A stretch of DNA of 64,000 nt, taken from NCBI RefSeq assembly GCF_001592285.1, contig NZ_BCWQ01000001.1, positions 1 to 64,000 of the forward strand, given 5' to 3'. Shown here one piece after another: positions 41,220-50,402 of the stretch; positions within the stretch are counted from its first letter, which is position 1, and each line of letters begins with the position of its first letter. A model generated the notes under the pieces. The model searched no databases. It saw nothing but the letters and a program-made list of their open reading frames with translations, and had not been told where the DNA came from. Source of the stretch: Hydrogenophaga pseudoflava NBRC 102511 (GTDB taxonomy: Bacteria > Pseudomonadota > Gammaproteobacteria > Burkholderiales > Burkholderiaceae_C). The position numbers were made by a program, and so were the translations under genes.

Positions 41220-41260
41220 TTGACGGGGGTCAAAGCGGACGCTGGGCAGGCGCCTAGAGT
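41220..41260 (+). promoter_or_regulatory. FNR/ANR-type box with -10 for the COG4315 gene
   Basis: TTGAC-GGGG-GTCAA (41220-41233) is a perfect 5-4-5 dyad close to the FNR consensus. TAGAGT (41255-41260) is a plausible -10. With a start near 41267 the dyad centre falls at about -40.5, essentially the position of class II FNR activation. The gene may be induced at low oxygen. Confidence 0.5.
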
Positions 41261-41290
41261 GGAAATTCCCACCCCACCGGAGACATCTCC

Positions 41291-41668
41291 ATGAACCACC
41301 CGCACACCACCTTCAAAACCTTGGTCGCACTGCTCCTGCTGGCCTGTGCCAGCGTCGCCGCCGCCCAGCCCAAGACAACCAACGGCATCCTCACGGACGA
41401 AAAAGGCATGAGCCTCTACGTCTGGGACAACGAACTGACCGCACCGGGAAAGATCCTGTGCACCGGGCCCTGCACCATCACCTGGCCACCGATGCTCGCC
41501 AAGGACGGCGCCAAGGCCTTCGACGACTTCACCCTGATGACCCGCGACGACGGCACCCTGCAGTGGGCCTACAAGGGCCGGCCGCTGTACCAGTCGGCCA
41601 ACGACAAGCAGCCGGGTGACCACAAGGGCGACGGCTTCCGCGGCATCTGGCACCTCGTCAAACCCTGA
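41291..41668 (+). CDS. Secreted COG4315-family protein
   Basis: 125 residues with a signal peptide (TLVALLLLACASVAAA). The body is the short repeat of PF03640: GILTDEKGMSLYVWDNE, CTGPCTITWPPML with its conserved CxxxC, and LQWAYKGRPLYQSANDKQPGD. The CAGPC-like motif and aromatic residues are typical; biochemical role is unknown, though the family is often linked to redox or metal stress. A lipid anchor is uncertain, as LLLLACAS could act as a lipobox. GGAGAC precedes the start, and an FNR-like box lies at an activating position upstream. Confidence 0.86.
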   Translation: MNHPHTTFKTLVALLLLACASVAAAQPKTTNGILTDEKGMSLYVWDNELTAPGKILCTGPCTITWPPMLAKDGAKAFDDFTLMTRDDGTLQWAYKGRPLYQSANDKQPGDHKGDGFRGIWHLVKP

Positions 41669-41674
41669 AGCCGA

Positions 41675-42067
41675 TCACCCGCCGACCGGCGTGCACAGCT
41701 CCACCAGGATGCCGTCCGGGCAACGCACATAGGACACCACCTGCCCCCAGGGCTTCTGCGACGGCGGCGCCATCTCGCGCGCGCCGGCCGCCACGGCCCG
41801 GGCGTGCGCGGCCGGCACATCGTCCGTGACCAGCGCGATCTCGAAGCCCAGCGGCTGGGCCGAAGTGTCGGCGTGCACGTGGCCACCGGCGAAGTTCATG
41901 TCGCCCAGCTCGTGCGCGGCGAAGGCCAGCGTGGTCTCGCCGGTGTCGAGCTCGCCATAGGTGCCGCTCTCGTGCAGGAAGCGGCGTTTCAGGCCGAAGG
42001 CCTGCTCGAAGAAGGCCAAGGAGGCCGCGACGTCGGGGACGTAGGTGATGGTGTAGCCGAGTTTCAT
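41675..42067 (-). CDS. VOC/glyoxalase-fold protein
   Basis: 130 residues, the normal size of a two-module VOC protein. GYTITYVPDVAASLAFFEQAFG begins the first beta-alpha-beta-beta-beta unit, and SYVRCPDGILVELCTPV ends the second. Glu in the final strand is a usual metal ligand. Such proteins include glyoxalase I, dioxygenases and resistance proteins; the substrate cannot be told. It converges on the COG4315 gene (six bases between ends) and lies 18 bases after chrA on the same strand, so it may be the last gene of the operon that begins at 48046. Confidence 0.85.
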   Translation of the reverse strand: MKLGYTITYVPDVAASLAFFEQAFGLKRRFLHESGTYGELDTGETTLAFAAHELGDMNFAGGHVHADTSAQPLGFEIALVTDDVPAAHARAVAAGAREMAPPSQKPWGQVVSYVRCPDGILVELCTPVGG

Positions 42068-42085
42068 TTCGTGTCCTTCGCGTGA

Positions 42086-43291
42086 TCAGGCCGCCATGGC
42101 CCACCCGATGGTGGCACACCCCGCCACCACCGCCCACGGCGGCCATTTCCATTTCATCAGTGCCAGCAGCGCCACTGCCGCCAGCAGCGCGTCGCCCATC
42201 CCGCGGATGCCGCTGGTGATGACCGGGTTCCACAGCGCGGCCAGCAGCAGGCCGACCACGGCGGCGTTGATGCCCATGAGCGCGGCGCGCACGCGGGGCT
42301 GGGCGCGCAGGCGTTCCCAGAATGGCAGCGCACCCACCACCAGCAGGAAGGCCGGCGCGAAGATGGCTGCCAGCGCCAGCAGTCCGCCGGCCCAGCCGGA
42401 GGGGTCGCTCTGCATGCTGGCACCCAGGAAGGCCGCGAAGGTGAACAGCGGGCCGGGCACGGCCTGCGCCGCGCCGTAGCCGGCGAGGAAGGCGTCGTTG
42501 TTCACCCATCCGGTGGGCACCACACTGGCCTGCAGCAGCGGCAGCACCACATGGCCGCCGCCGAACACCAGCGCACCCGCGCGGTAAAAGGCGTCGACCA
42601 CGGCCAGGGCCTGCGAGGGCAGGGCTGCGGCCAGCAGCGGCAGGCCCACCAGCAGCGCGGCGAACAGCAGCAGCCACAGCGCGCCCGCCCGCCGGCCGAC
42701 GGGCACATGCAAGGGCTCGTGGGCGGTGTCGGATGGCGGACGCATCGCGGCCAGGCCGATGACGGCCGCGACGCCGATGACCAGCAGCTGCAAGGCCGTG
42801 CCGGGCCAGGCGATGAGGACCGCGGCGGCACCCAGCATGAGCGCGCGGCGCGGTGTGTCCGGGCAGAGGCTGCGCGCCATGCCCCAGACGGCCTGCGCCA
42901 CCACGGCGACCGCCACCACCTTCAGGCCGTGCAGCAGGCCCGCGCCCGCGCCGCTTTGCAGCGCGTCGCCCGCCTGTGCCACGCCCAGGGCGAGTGCGAT
43001 CAGGGCCAGGGCCGAGGGCAGGGTGAAGCCGGCCCAGGCGGCGAAGGCGCCTGCGTAGCCGGCGCGCGAGAGGCCCAGCGCCAGGCCTACCTGGCTGCTG
43101 GCCGGGCCGGGCAGGAACTGGCAGAGCGCGACCAGGTCGGCGTAGGCGGCCTCGCTGAGCCAGCGGCGGCGTTCGACGAACTCGTGGCGGAAGTAGCCCA
43201 GGTGCGCCACCGGGCCGCCGAAGCTGGTAAGCCCGAGCCGCAGGAAGATCAGGAAGACCTGCCAGGCACTGCGGTCGGGTGTGGTGTTCAT
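42086..43291 (-). CDS. chrA: ChrA, chromate efflux transporter
   Basis: 401 residues from the ATG at 43291, overlapping the previous stop by four bases (ATGA). Two homologous CHR halves: LRLGLTSFGGPVAHLGYFRHEF with CQFLPGPASSQVG in the first, and FYRAGALVFGGGHVVLPLL with AQAVPGPLFTFAAFLG in the second. These FGGP/GGGH and PGP motifs define the long-chain chromate ion transporter family. It expels chromate from the cytoplasm; sulfate is the structural analogue. It is the last overlapping gene of a five-gene operon. Confidence 0.93.
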   Translation of the reverse strand: MNTTPDRSAWQVFLIFLRLGLTSFGGPVAHLGYFRHEFVERRRWLSEAAYADLVALCQFLPGPASSQVGLALGLSRAGYAGAFAAWAGFTLPSALALIALALGVAQAGDALQSGAGAGLLHGLKVVAVAVVAQAVWGMARSLCPDTPRRALMLGAAAVLIAWPGTALQLLVIGVAAVIGLAAMRPPSDTAHEPLHVPVGRRAGALWLLLFAALLVGLPLLAAALPSQALAVVDAFYRAGALVFGGGHVVLPLLQASVVPTGWVNNDAFLAGYGAAQAVPGPLFTFAAFLGASMQSDPSGWAGGLLALAAIFAPAFLLVVGALPFWERLRAQPRVRAALMGINAAVVGLLLAALWNPVITSGIRGMGDALLAAVALLALMKWKWPPWAVVAGCATIGWAMAA

Positions 43292-44484
43292 GCCGTGGGC
43301 AGGGTGTATCGGGCCATGAAGGCGCGGTCGATGTGGTCCTTCCAGCGCCACACCCAGCCGCCCTCGGCGTGCAGCGGCCCCCAGCTGGCGATGGCGTGAC
43401 CGGCACCGCAGGAGATCAGGTTCAGCGTGTTCGCTGGCGGGTGGTGCGGCTTGAGCGGCTGGCCTTCGTGGGCCGCCAGCAGGTTGTCCGCCAGCGGCGG
43501 GCCGGCGCGCACCGCGTAGACACCGTTCCTGGGGTGCGGCCGGTCGGTGCGGGCGCACACGTCGCCCGCGGCGAACACCTCGGGGTGGCTGGTGCTCTGC
43601 TGGAACTCATTGACCAGCACATGCCCCGATTCGCTGAGCGCCAGGCCGCTGCCCTGCAGCCAGGCCGGCGCGTGGGCACCGATGGCGATCAGCGGCACGT
43701 CGCAGGCCAGCTCGGTGCCGCTGCCCAGCTTCACCACGCCCGGCGCCAGGCCGACACAGGTGTCGCGCAGCACGGTGATGTTCAGCCGTTTGAGCCGGCG
43801 CAGCACGCGCGCCTGCAGGCCGGCGGGGTAGCTGGCGGCGGGTTCCACGCCGCCGGTGATGAGGGTGAAGCGGGCGCCGGCCGCCCCGCGGGTGCGCAGG
43901 CACTGCTCGGCCGCAAACAGCAGCTCCAGCCCGGCCGCGCCCGCGCCGATCACCGCCACCGACAGCGCGCGTTGCTGCGCCTGCTCCAGCACCTGGGGCC
44001 AGAGCGAGGCGAAGACCTCGATCGGTCGCACGATCAGCGCGTTGTCCGCCGCGCCGGGGATCTGTTCTTCGAGCCGCTGGCGGTCGATCACCGGGCCGGT
44101 GTCGATGGACAGCAGGTGGTAGGGCAGGTCGGGCGGCAGGATCTCGTCCTGCGAGCGGCTCTTGCCGGCCGGGCTCAGGCGCGCCCGTCGGCCGGCCGCG
44201 TCGATGCCGCTGCAGCGCGCACGCACCCACTTGGCCCCCGCGGCGCGGATCAGCGGCTCCAGCGGAATCTGGCAGTCGGTCTCGCTGTAGTGGCCCGCCA
44301 CCAGGCCCGGCACCATGCCGCTGTAGGTCTGGTACGGGTAGGGCGTGACGACCGTGATGTCCAGATCGGCCGGCCGCTGCTGCGCCAGGCGCGACAGGAC
44401 ATGGACATGGGCGTGTCCGCCGCCGAGCAGCAGCAGCTTCTTGATTCCGTGGTGCATGGGCCCCGATGTTACGGGGTGTGACAT
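43288..44484 (-). CDS. FAD-dependent oxidoreductase related to the SelD-fused NDH-2-like domain
   Basis: 398 residues from the ATG at 44484, which overlaps the stop of the upstream gene (TGATG); an ATG at 44457 would shorten it by nine. The FAD motif LLLLGGGHAHVHVL, YSGMVPGLVAGHY, the second nucleotide motif VIGAGAAGLELLFAAE, and FAAGDVCA follow the type II NADH dehydrogenase plan. GGGHAHVHVL and the YSGMVPG motif are typical of the family found fused to the N-terminus of SelD in some bacteria (TIGR03169). Here it stands alone, about 3 kb from senC. Its redox partner is unknown. Confidence 0.85.
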   Translation of the reverse strand: MSHPVTSGPMHHGIKKLLLLGGGHAHVHVLSRLAQQRPADLDITVVTPYPYQTYSGMVPGLVAGHYSETDCQIPLEPLIRAAGAKWVRARCSGIDAAGRRARLSPAGKSRSQDEILPPDLPYHLLSIDTGPVIDRQRLEEQIPGAADNALIVRPIEVFASLWPQVLEQAQQRALSVAVIGAGAAGLELLFAAEQCLRTRGAAGARFTLITGGVEPAASYPAGLQARVLRRLKRLNITVLRDTCVGLAPGVVKLGSGTELACDVPLIAIGAHAPAWLQGSGLALSESGHVLVNEFQQSTSHPEVFAAGDVCARTDRPHPRNGVYAVRAGPPLADNLLAAHEGQPLKPHHPPANTLNLISCGAGHAIASWGPLHAEGGWVWRWKDHIDRAFMARYTLPTA

Positions 44485-45263
44485 CAGGGGCCGGTGGTGG
44501 TGGTCCAGCGCAGGTCGGCCACCCAGCCGCTGCTGCGGCTGGCGGTGTTGTCGCTGTCGGCGCCGATCAGCACGGTGGCGACCCTGGGCAGCTCGCCGTG
44601 CGGCGTCTGCGCGCCCTGCGGCAGTTCGTCGCCGAACAGGGTGGTGAAGTCCTGCGCGAGATCGCGGTTCTCCGCGACCCACTGGCCCGCCGCGGTCTCG
44701 CTGCCGCGCAGGCTGATGTAGCGCACGCGCCGTGAATAGGGGTTGGCGCCCTGCAGGCCGGCGGCGCGGCCGCTGTCCCACACGTAGCAGACCGTGGCTG
44801 CGGGCAGGGCCTCGCCGCTGACGCTGCGCGCGATGCGCAGCACGGTGCGTTCGACGAAGGGCACGCGCTCCAGCGGGTGATCGAACATGGCGCAGACCTT
44901 GAGCGCCGCGTCGTCGCCGGCCTTGGTGGTCAGGTCGGGCGAGGCCTTGCCGCCCGAGAGCGGCTGGTCCAGCCGCCAGCGCCACTGCAGGCGCGCGGGC
45001 GGCGCGTCCTGCAGGTCGTGCACCAGGCTGCCGTAGGACGACGCGGTCACCACCTTCACCGCGGGCTGGCCATCGACCTGGCCGGCCTCGATGACGGTGG
45101 GCGGGATCGGCGCCTTCTGCTGGGGAAAACCGACATAGCGCCAGCCGGGGTGGAGGGCGCCGTCGGGCTGGGTCAGCGGCGGCAGCGTCTGCGCGTGCGC
45201 CTGCGCACCCGCCAGCGTGCCGGCCAGTGCTGCGATGAGGGTGGCGGTGTTCCAGGTGTTCAT
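44484..45263 (-). CDS. DUF3047 exported protein
   Basis: 259 residues from the ATG at 45263, with a signal peptide (TATLIAALAGTLAGAQAHA). The motif block LQWRWRLDQPLSGGKASPDLTTKAGDDAALKVCAMFD, the YVWDSGRA turn and RYISLRGSE match DUF3047, a periplasmic family of unknown activity. Two cysteines (KVCAMFD and TVCYVWD) may form a disulfide. It overlaps the upstream gene by four bases (ATGA) and the downstream one by one base, so it is firmly part of the operon with the flavoproteins and ChrA. Confidence 0.85.
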   Translation of the reverse strand: MNTWNTATLIAALAGTLAGAQAHAQTLPPLTQPDGALHPGWRYVGFPQQKAPIPPTVIEAGQVDGQPAVKVVTASSYGSLVHDLQDAPPARLQWRWRLDQPLSGGKASPDLTTKAGDDAALKVCAMFDHPLERVPFVERTVLRIARSVSGEALPAATVCYVWDSGRAAGLQGANPYSRRVRYISLRGSETAAGQWVAENRDLAQDFTTLFGDELPQGAQTPHGELPRVATVLIGADSDNTASRSSGWVADLRWTTTTGP

Positions 45264-47422
45264 GTCCGCTTCCAGTCGTGGTAGCGCTTCACCCAGGCCA
45301 GCAGCCGGTGCGGCTGGTGGGCGCGCTTCCATTCGCCGGCCGCGTACTTGTTGGCCTCGGCCAGCGTGGGGTAGGTGTGGATGGTCCCCAGGATCTTGTT
45401 CAGGCCCAGGCCGTGCTTCATGGCCAGCACGTACTCGGCCAGCAGGTCACCCGCGTGTGTGCCGACGATGGTCACACCCAGGATCTGGTCCTTGCCCGGC
45501 ACGGTCAGCACCTTGACGAAGCCGTGGGCCTCGCTGTCGGCAATGGCGCGGTCCAGGTCGTCGATGCCGTACTTCGTGACCTCGTAGGGAATTTTCCTTT
45601 CCTTCGCTTCCTGCTCGTTCAGGCCCACGCGCGCCACCTCGGGGTCGATGAAGGTGGCCCAGGGGATGACCGAGTAGTCGGCCTTGAACTTCTTGAAGTC
45701 GCCGAACAGCGCGTTCACCGCCGCGTACCAGGCCTGGTGTGCGGCCACGTGGGTGAACTGGAACGGCCCGGCCACGTCGCCGGCGGCGTAGATGTTGGGG
45801 TAGATGGTCTGCAGGTACTCGTTGGTCTCGACCGTGCGGTTCGTGGGAATGCCCAGGTCTTCGAGCCCATAGCCGGTGAGCCGCGCCACGCGGCCGACGG
45901 CGCACAGCAGTTGGTCGAAGGCGATGCGCTTTTCCACGCCAGCGTGTTCCACCACCAGCGTCTTCTCGCCGTTCACCAGCTCGCAGCGCAGCGCCTTGTG
46001 GCCCGTCAGCACGGCCACGCCGTCGGCCTCCAGAGAAGCCTTCGCGAGCGAGGAGACTTCCTCGTCCTCGCGGATCATGACGCGCGGCGCCATCTCCACC
46101 TGCGTCACCTGCGAACCCAGGCGCGCGAAGCTCTGCGCCAGTTCGCAGCCGATGGGACCGCCGCCCAGCACCACCAGTCGCTTCGGGATCTCGTCGAGCT
46201 TCGCGAATTGATCCCACAGCGTGTCGCTGGTGACGTAGCCCACGGTGTCGAGCCCCGGCAGCGGCGGCACGAAAGGCCGCGCGCCGGCCGCGATGACGAT
46301 GCTGCGCGCGGTGAGCCGTTGCGTGCCGCCGCTGTTCAGCGTGATCTCCACCGTCCACGGGTTCACCAGCTTCGTGTAGCCCTGCAGCACCTCCACGCCC
46401 AGGCCGGTGTAGCGCTCCACGCTGTCGTGCGGCTCGATGGCGGCGATCACGTCGTGGATGCGCTGCATCACGGCCTTGAAGCTGAACGTGGGTGCTGCGT
46501 CGCTCAGGCCGTAGTTCGAGGCGTGGCGCATCTGGTGCGCCAGCTTGGCACTCCTGATCAGCGCCTTGCTCGGCACGCAGCCGTAGTTCAGGCAGTCGCC
46601 GCCCATCTTGTGCGCCTCGACCAGCGTCACCTTGGCCTTGACCGCGGCGGCGATGTAGGCCGAGACCAGACCACCCGCGCCCGCGCCGATCACGATCAGG
46701 TTGCGGTCGAAGGTCTTCGGCCGCACGCCGGCCCACTTCGCGTAGACCTTGCGCTTCTGCACCGCCTCGACGATCTTGCGCGCGATCAGCGGGAACAGGC
46801 CCAGCAGCACGAAGCTGCCCAGCAGGCCAGGACTCACGATGCCCTGCAGCGATGTGAGCTGTCCCAGCTGCGTGCCCGCGTTCACATAAACGGCAGTGCC
46901 CGCCAGCATGCCGATCTGGCTGACCCAGTAGAAGGTCCAGGCCTTCATCTTGGTCAGACCCATCAGCAGGTTGATGACGAAGAAGGGCACGACCGGGATC
47001 AGCCGCAGCGTGAACAGGTAGAACGCGCCGTCCTTCTGGATGCCCTTGTCCACCTCGGCCAGGCGCTGGCCAAAGCGGCTCTGCACGCTGTCGCGCAGCA
47101 GGAAACGCGCGGTGAGGAAGGCCAGCGTGGCGCCGATGCTGGAGGCGAACGACACCAGCAGCAGACCCCAGCCCAGACCGAAGATGGCGCCGCCCGCCAG
47201 CGTGACGATGGTGGCACCGGGCAGCGACAGCGCAGCGACCGCGACATAGAGCAGGAAGTAACCCGCGGCCAGCGCCAGCGGCTGCTGCGCGCGCAGCTCG
47301 GCGAAGCGCGCCTGGCTCTGCTGGAGAAATTCCAGGCTGAAGAAGCGGCCGAGGTCGAATGCGAAGAAGGCCACGATACCGATCAGCACGGCCATCAGAA
47401 GCATGAGTTTGCGCAGGTTCAT
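45260..47422 (-). CDS. VTT-domain membrane protein fused to a disulfide oxidoreductase
   Basis: 720 residues. The first 230 form a membrane domain of the VTT/TVP38/DedA type (GAIFGLGWGLLLVSFASSIGATLAF, RLIPVVPFFVINLLMGLTKM). The remainder is a pyridine-nucleotide disulfide oxidoreductase: FAD motif VIGAGAGGLVSAYIA, active-site pair GGDCLNYGCVPSKAL, NAD motif VVLGGGPIGCELA, and a C-terminal dimer domain (GTIHTYPTLAEA). It resembles mercuric reductase-like proteins but lacks their C-terminal vicinal cysteines. It probably reduces a disulfide or electrophile at the membrane. Confidence 0.9.
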   Translation of the reverse strand: MNLRKLMLLMAVLIGIVAFFAFDLGRFFSLEFLQQSQARFAELRAQQPLALAAGYFLLYVAVAALSLPGATIVTLAGGAIFGLGWGLLLVSFASSIGATLAFLTARFLLRDSVQSRFGQRLAEVDKGIQKDGAFYLFTLRLIPVVPFFVINLLMGLTKMKAWTFYWVSQIGMLAGTAVYVNAGTQLGQLTSLQGIVSPGLLGSFVLLGLFPLIARKIVEAVQKRKVYAKWAGVRPKTFDRNLIVIGAGAGGLVSAYIAAAVKAKVTLVEAHKMGGDCLNYGCVPSKALIRSAKLAHQMRHASNYGLSDAAPTFSFKAVMQRIHDVIAAIEPHDSVERYTGLGVEVLQGYTKLVNPWTVEITLNSGGTQRLTARSIVIAAGARPFVPPLPGLDTVGYVTSDTLWDQFAKLDEIPKRLVVLGGGPIGCELAQSFARLGSQVTQVEMAPRVMIREDEEVSSLAKASLEADGVAVLTGHKALRCELVNGEKTLVVEHAGVEKRIAFDQLLCAVGRVARLTGYGLEDLGIPTNRTVETNEYLQTIYPNIYAAGDVAGPFQFTHVAAHQAWYAAVNALFGDFKKFKADYSVIPWATFIDPEVARVGLNEQEAKERKIPYEVTKYGIDDLDRAIADSEAHGFVKVLTVPGKDQILGVTIVGTHAGDLLAEYVLAMKHGLGLNKILGTIHTYPTLAEANKYAAGEWKRAHQPHRLLAWVKRYHDWKRT

Positions 47423-47431
47423 GGGGTCTCC

Positions 47432-48046
47432 TCAGGCGCCGTCGCGCAGCCGCTGCCAGCCCCAGCCGATGCGCAGCGCGGTGGTGATGGCGCACAGCGC
47501 GGCGAAGCCGTAGGCGATGGGGCCGAACCACTGCGGCCACAGGCACATGGCGGCGAAGGCGGCGATGGTCTCGGTGGCTTCGGTGAGGCCGCCGAGGAAG
47601 TAGAAGCTCTTGCCCGGCAGCGCGGTATCGGCCAGGCGGCGCTTCTCGGCCAGCGCAGCGAAGGCCAGGAAGCTGCTGCCGGTGCCGATGAAGCTGGCCA
47701 GCAGCACGGCGGCGGGCAGGGCGTTGGCCGCGGGGTCGGCGAACGCAAAGCCCAGCGGGACCGCGGCGTAGAACAGGAAGTCCAGCGTGATGTCCAGGAA
47801 GCCGCCGCGGTCGGTGGGGGTCGAGGCGCGCGCCACCGCGCCGTCCAGACCGTCGAGCAGGCGCGAGAGCAACAGCAGCACCAGCCCGGCCACGAACTGC
47901 CGCAGGCCGATGGCCAGCGCCGCCGCCATGCCGGTGACGAAGCCGGCCAGCGTGACCGCGTCGGCGCCCACACCCAGCCGAACCAGGGCGGCGCCGGCAC
48001 GGCCGAAGGCCGGTCGCAGGGCCTGCTGGATCGCCCTATCCAGCAT
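47432..48046 (-). CDS. CDP-alcohol phosphatidyltransferase family protein
   Basis: 204 residues with about six membrane helices. The catalytic signature DGLDGAVARASTPTDRGGFLDITLD has the family spacing of DGxxAR, then G, D and D, so it should transfer a phospho-alcohol group from a CDP-linked donor. Identity of the alcohol is unclear; relatives include phosphatidylglycerophosphate and inositol phosphate synthases. It is the first gene of the overlapping operon that continues with the VTT-oxidoreductase nine bases later, suggesting a membrane-modifying function joined with redox enzymes. Confidence 0.88.
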   Translation of the reverse strand: MLDRAIQQALRPAFGRAGAALVRLGVGADAVTLAGFVTGMAAALAIGLRQFVAGLVLLLLSRLLDGLDGAVARASTPTDRGGFLDITLDFLFYAAVPLGFAFADPAANALPAAVLLASFIGTGSSFLAFAALAEKRRLADTALPGKSFYFLGGLTEATETIAAFAAMCLWPQWFGPIAYGFAALCAITTALRIGWGWQRLRDGA

Positions 48047-48133
48047 GGTGGTGGCGCAGGGGGTGGGTGGACGGTGTCGACAAGCAGGGTCTCCGGGGCG
48101 GCGGGGTTGCGCGGCTTGAACCGCTGCGTGAGC

Positions 48134-48616
48134 TTACCTGCTGGCCTGCGGTGTCAGCCAGCCGTTCACCCGGGGCTTGAGCCAGGCGCAGTCCACCGAC
48201 CAGTGGCCCACGCCATACAACGCGAGCGCGGCCAGCAGCACGCCCCAGGTGATGTGCTGCTGCAGCGCAGCCGGCGCGATCTCGCTGAGGCTGAGCACCG
48301 CCACCACGTTGACCACGCTCAGGCCCAGCGCGGCAAAGCGCCCGGCCAGCCCGAGCAGCAGCATCGCTGGCAGCACCAGTTCACCCGCGGTGCCCATGAC
48401 CGCCGCGACACCGGGCGAGAGCAGCGGCACGCGGTATTCCTCGGTGAACAGCAGCAGGGTGGTGTCCCAGTCGCGTAGCTTGGTCAGGCCGGACAGGAAA
48501 AACACCTGGGCGAGGTAGGCCCGTGCCGCCAGCGCGGCCAGCGGCTGGGCGCCGTCGAGAGCGGTGGTCAACGCGTTCCAGAGGCTCAGGCCGCGCTGCA
48601 GCAGGCTCGTGTTCAT
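48134..48616 (-). CDS. DoxX-family membrane protein of the bufferin operon
   Basis: 160 residues from the ATG at 48616, four membrane helices. ARAYLAQVFFLSGLTKLRDWDTTLLLF and AAVMGTAGELVLPAMLLLGL match DoxX. In operons of the bufferin/HvfA type this protein is a regular last member, of uncertain function (possibly electron transfer linked to peptide maturation or copper handling). It overlaps the upstream DUF2063 gene by four bases (ATGA), so it is co-translated. The 87 bases after its stop contain nothing I recognise before the phosphatidyltransferase operon. Confidence 0.87.
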   Translation of the reverse strand: MNTSLLQRGLSLWNALTTALDGAQPLAALAARAYLAQVFFLSGLTKLRDWDTTLLLFTEEYRVPLLSPGVAAVMGTAGELVLPAMLLLGLAGRFAALGLSVVNVVAVLSLSEIAPAALQQHITWGVLLAALALYGVGHWSVDCAWLKPRVNGWLTPQASR

Positions 48617-49470
48617 GGGGTCATCTCCAGGTGAGGGGCGGGGTCGGTCAGGCGCTGCACGCCGATGACCAGCCCGTCGGTGACAGTGGCGGTGAGCCAG
48701 GCCGAAAAGTCGAAGGCCGGCGGTTCGGTGTCGGCGGCGCAGGCCGCATCCAGCGCGCCGGGCAGGTCGGCGCCGGCCTGCAGCGCCTGCACCAGCGCGG
48801 CCGCCGAAGGATCGATGGCGGCGATGCGCGGGCGCAGGCCCTGGCGCCACACCAGGGCGTGTTCGCCAATCCCGTCGCGCAGCCGCTGCGCCGCCTCGGC
48901 CAGGCTGGGGTCGCCAAACAGGTGCGCGGTGACCAGGCTGGCGACCGGAAAGCGGCTGCCGATCACCGTGGTGCCGGGGCTGAGACTGAGCGTGAGGCCT
49001 TGCGGGTCTTCGCTGGCCAGCCGCGCGAAGCTGGGCAGATCGGGCTCGGCGTCGGCGGCGCTGCCGGCGCGGTGCAGTGCCCACTCGGCGCGCGCCACGT
49101 CGCCCAGGTAGGGCACGTCGGACAGCTGGTCGCTCGCCTGCAGGAAGCCAGGCAGGGCGGCGCCCCACTGCGCGAGGTCGCCCCCGCGGGGCGGGTGCGT
49201 GTGCCAGAGGTCGCGCGCGAGCAGGTCGAAGTTCTGCTCGCCGAACATCGCGGCGATCACCGGGTAGGCGGCGCGCAGCGCGCGTTCGGCCATCGCATGG
49301 CCGTTGCTGCGGTAGGCCGCCAGGCCTCGTGCGGACTGGGGATGCCACACATCGAGCTGAGTGTTCAGGCGCGCGTCGGCCGCATGCCTGCCATCGCCCG
49401 GTCGCGCGAACAGGGCGTCCAGCAGAAGCTGCTGTTGCTGCGCCAGCGTCAGGGTGTCCAGGGTGTTCAT
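48613..49470 (-). CDS. bufC1: DUF2063 (HvfC/BufC-type) partner protein
   Basis: 285 residues from the ATG at 49470, overlapping the MNIO gene by four bases. An N-terminal DUF2063 helical domain ([32 protein letters not shown]) is followed by a second domain with a beta-rich core, as in HvfC. This protein binds the precursor peptide and pairs with the DUF692 enzyme to form the modification complex. [20 protein letters not shown] is the conserved middle block. Position and overlap leave little doubt about the role. Confidence 0.9.
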   Translation of the reverse strand: MNTLDTLTLAQQQQLLLDALFARPGDGRHAADARLNTQLDVWHPQSARGLAAYRSNGHAMAERALRAAYPVIAAMFGEQNFDLLARDLWHTHPPRGGDLAQWGAALPGFLQASDQLSDVPYLGDVARAEWALHRAGSAADAEPDLPSFARLASEDPQGLTLSLSPGTTVIGSRFPVASLVTAHLFGDPSLAEAAQRLRDGIGEHALVWRQGLRPRIAAIDPSAAALVQALQAGADLPGALDAACAADTEPPAFDFSAWLTATVTDGLVIGVQRLTDPAPHLEMTP

Positions 49471-50366
49471 GCGGCGACCGCCTGTGTGTCGGTGGCCGGG
49501 GCCAGCACCTGCGCCGCGGCCTTGCGGGCTTGGTCGGCTTCTTCCAGCAGAACGGACAGTTCCGGGAGGTCCGTGTCCCATTCGATCAGCGTCGGCACGG
49601 CGCCGAAACGGCCAATGGCATGGCGGTACAGCGCCCAGACCTGCTCGTTCACGCGGCTGCCGTGGTCGTCGATCACGATGTCGCCGCAGTGCCGGTGGCC
49701 TGCGAGATGGATCTCCGCCACATGTCCTGGCGCGATGGCGTTCAGCCAGCGCCGGCATGCGCCCAGCGGGTCGTCGTGTTCGCCGCGCAGCTGGCCGTTG
49801 AGGGCGTTCACAAAGATGTTGTTCACGTCGATCAGCAGGCCGCAGCCGCTGCGCCGCGCGAGCGCGTTGAGGAATTCGGGTTCGTCCATCTCGGCCTCGC
49901 GCCACTGCACATAGGCCGAGAGGGTTTCCACCGCGATGGGGCGGCGCAGGCGGTCCTGCACGCGCTGGACGTTGGCGCACATGGCGTCCAGCGCCGCTCG
50001 GCTCATCGGCACGGGCAGCAGGTCGGCCGCGTGCACCATGGCACCGCGCGCGAAGCTGGCGTGGTCGCTGACCCGCACCGGGTCGATGGCCTGCACGAGC
50101 CGCGCCAGCTGGTCCAGGTGCTCGGTGTCGATACCTTGCGCTGAGCCCAGCGACAGGCCGACGCCGTGCAGGCTCACCGGGTGCTGCGCCCGGCCTTCGC
50201 GCAGCACGGCCAAGGCCGCGCCGCCGGGGGCGAAGAAATTCTCCGAATGGACTTCGATGAAGCCGAGGGCAGGCCGCTGTTCCAGCAGCGCTGCGTAATG
50301 GGGGTGCCGCCAACCGATGCCGACCTCGGGCGCTGCGGCATGAGGCCGATGAGCGTGTGCGGTCAT
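49467..50366 (-). CDS. bufB1: DUF692 multinuclear iron (MNIO) peptide-modifying enzyme
   Basis: 299 residues, TIM-barrel plan. Metal-ligand motifs typical of the family are [57 protein letters not shown] and [16 protein letters not shown] enzymes use two or three irons and oxygen to rebuild cysteines in RiPP precursors; in bufferins they make thiooxazole-type copper ligands. The gene lies 36 bases after the precursor gene and overlaps the DUF2063 gene, a standard bufferin order. Confidence 0.93.
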   Translation of the reverse strand: MTAHAHRPHAAAPEVGIGWRHPHYAALLEQRPALGFIEVHSENFFAPGGAALAVLREGRAQHPVSLHGVGLSLGSAQGIDTEHLDQLARLVQAIDPVRVSDHASFARGAMVHAADLLPVPMSRAALDAMCANVQRVQDRLRRPIAVETLSAYVQWREAEMDEPEFLNALARRSGCGLLIDVNNIFVNALNGQLRGEHDDPLGACRRWLNAIAPGHVAEIHLAGHRHCGDIVIDDHGSRVNEQVWALYRHAIGRFGAVPTLIEWDTDLPELSVLLEEADQARKAAAQVLAPATDTQAVAA

Positions 50367-50402
50367 GGTGGCGGGCTTTCTTGTGCGAGGGTTGGCCGCG
50401 GA

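Noticed and set aside
45278-48478. A 1066-codon open frame on the plus strand
   Set aside because: Antisense to the VTT-oxidoreductase and phosphatidyltransferase genes; composition is the mirror of their codons and shows no domain.
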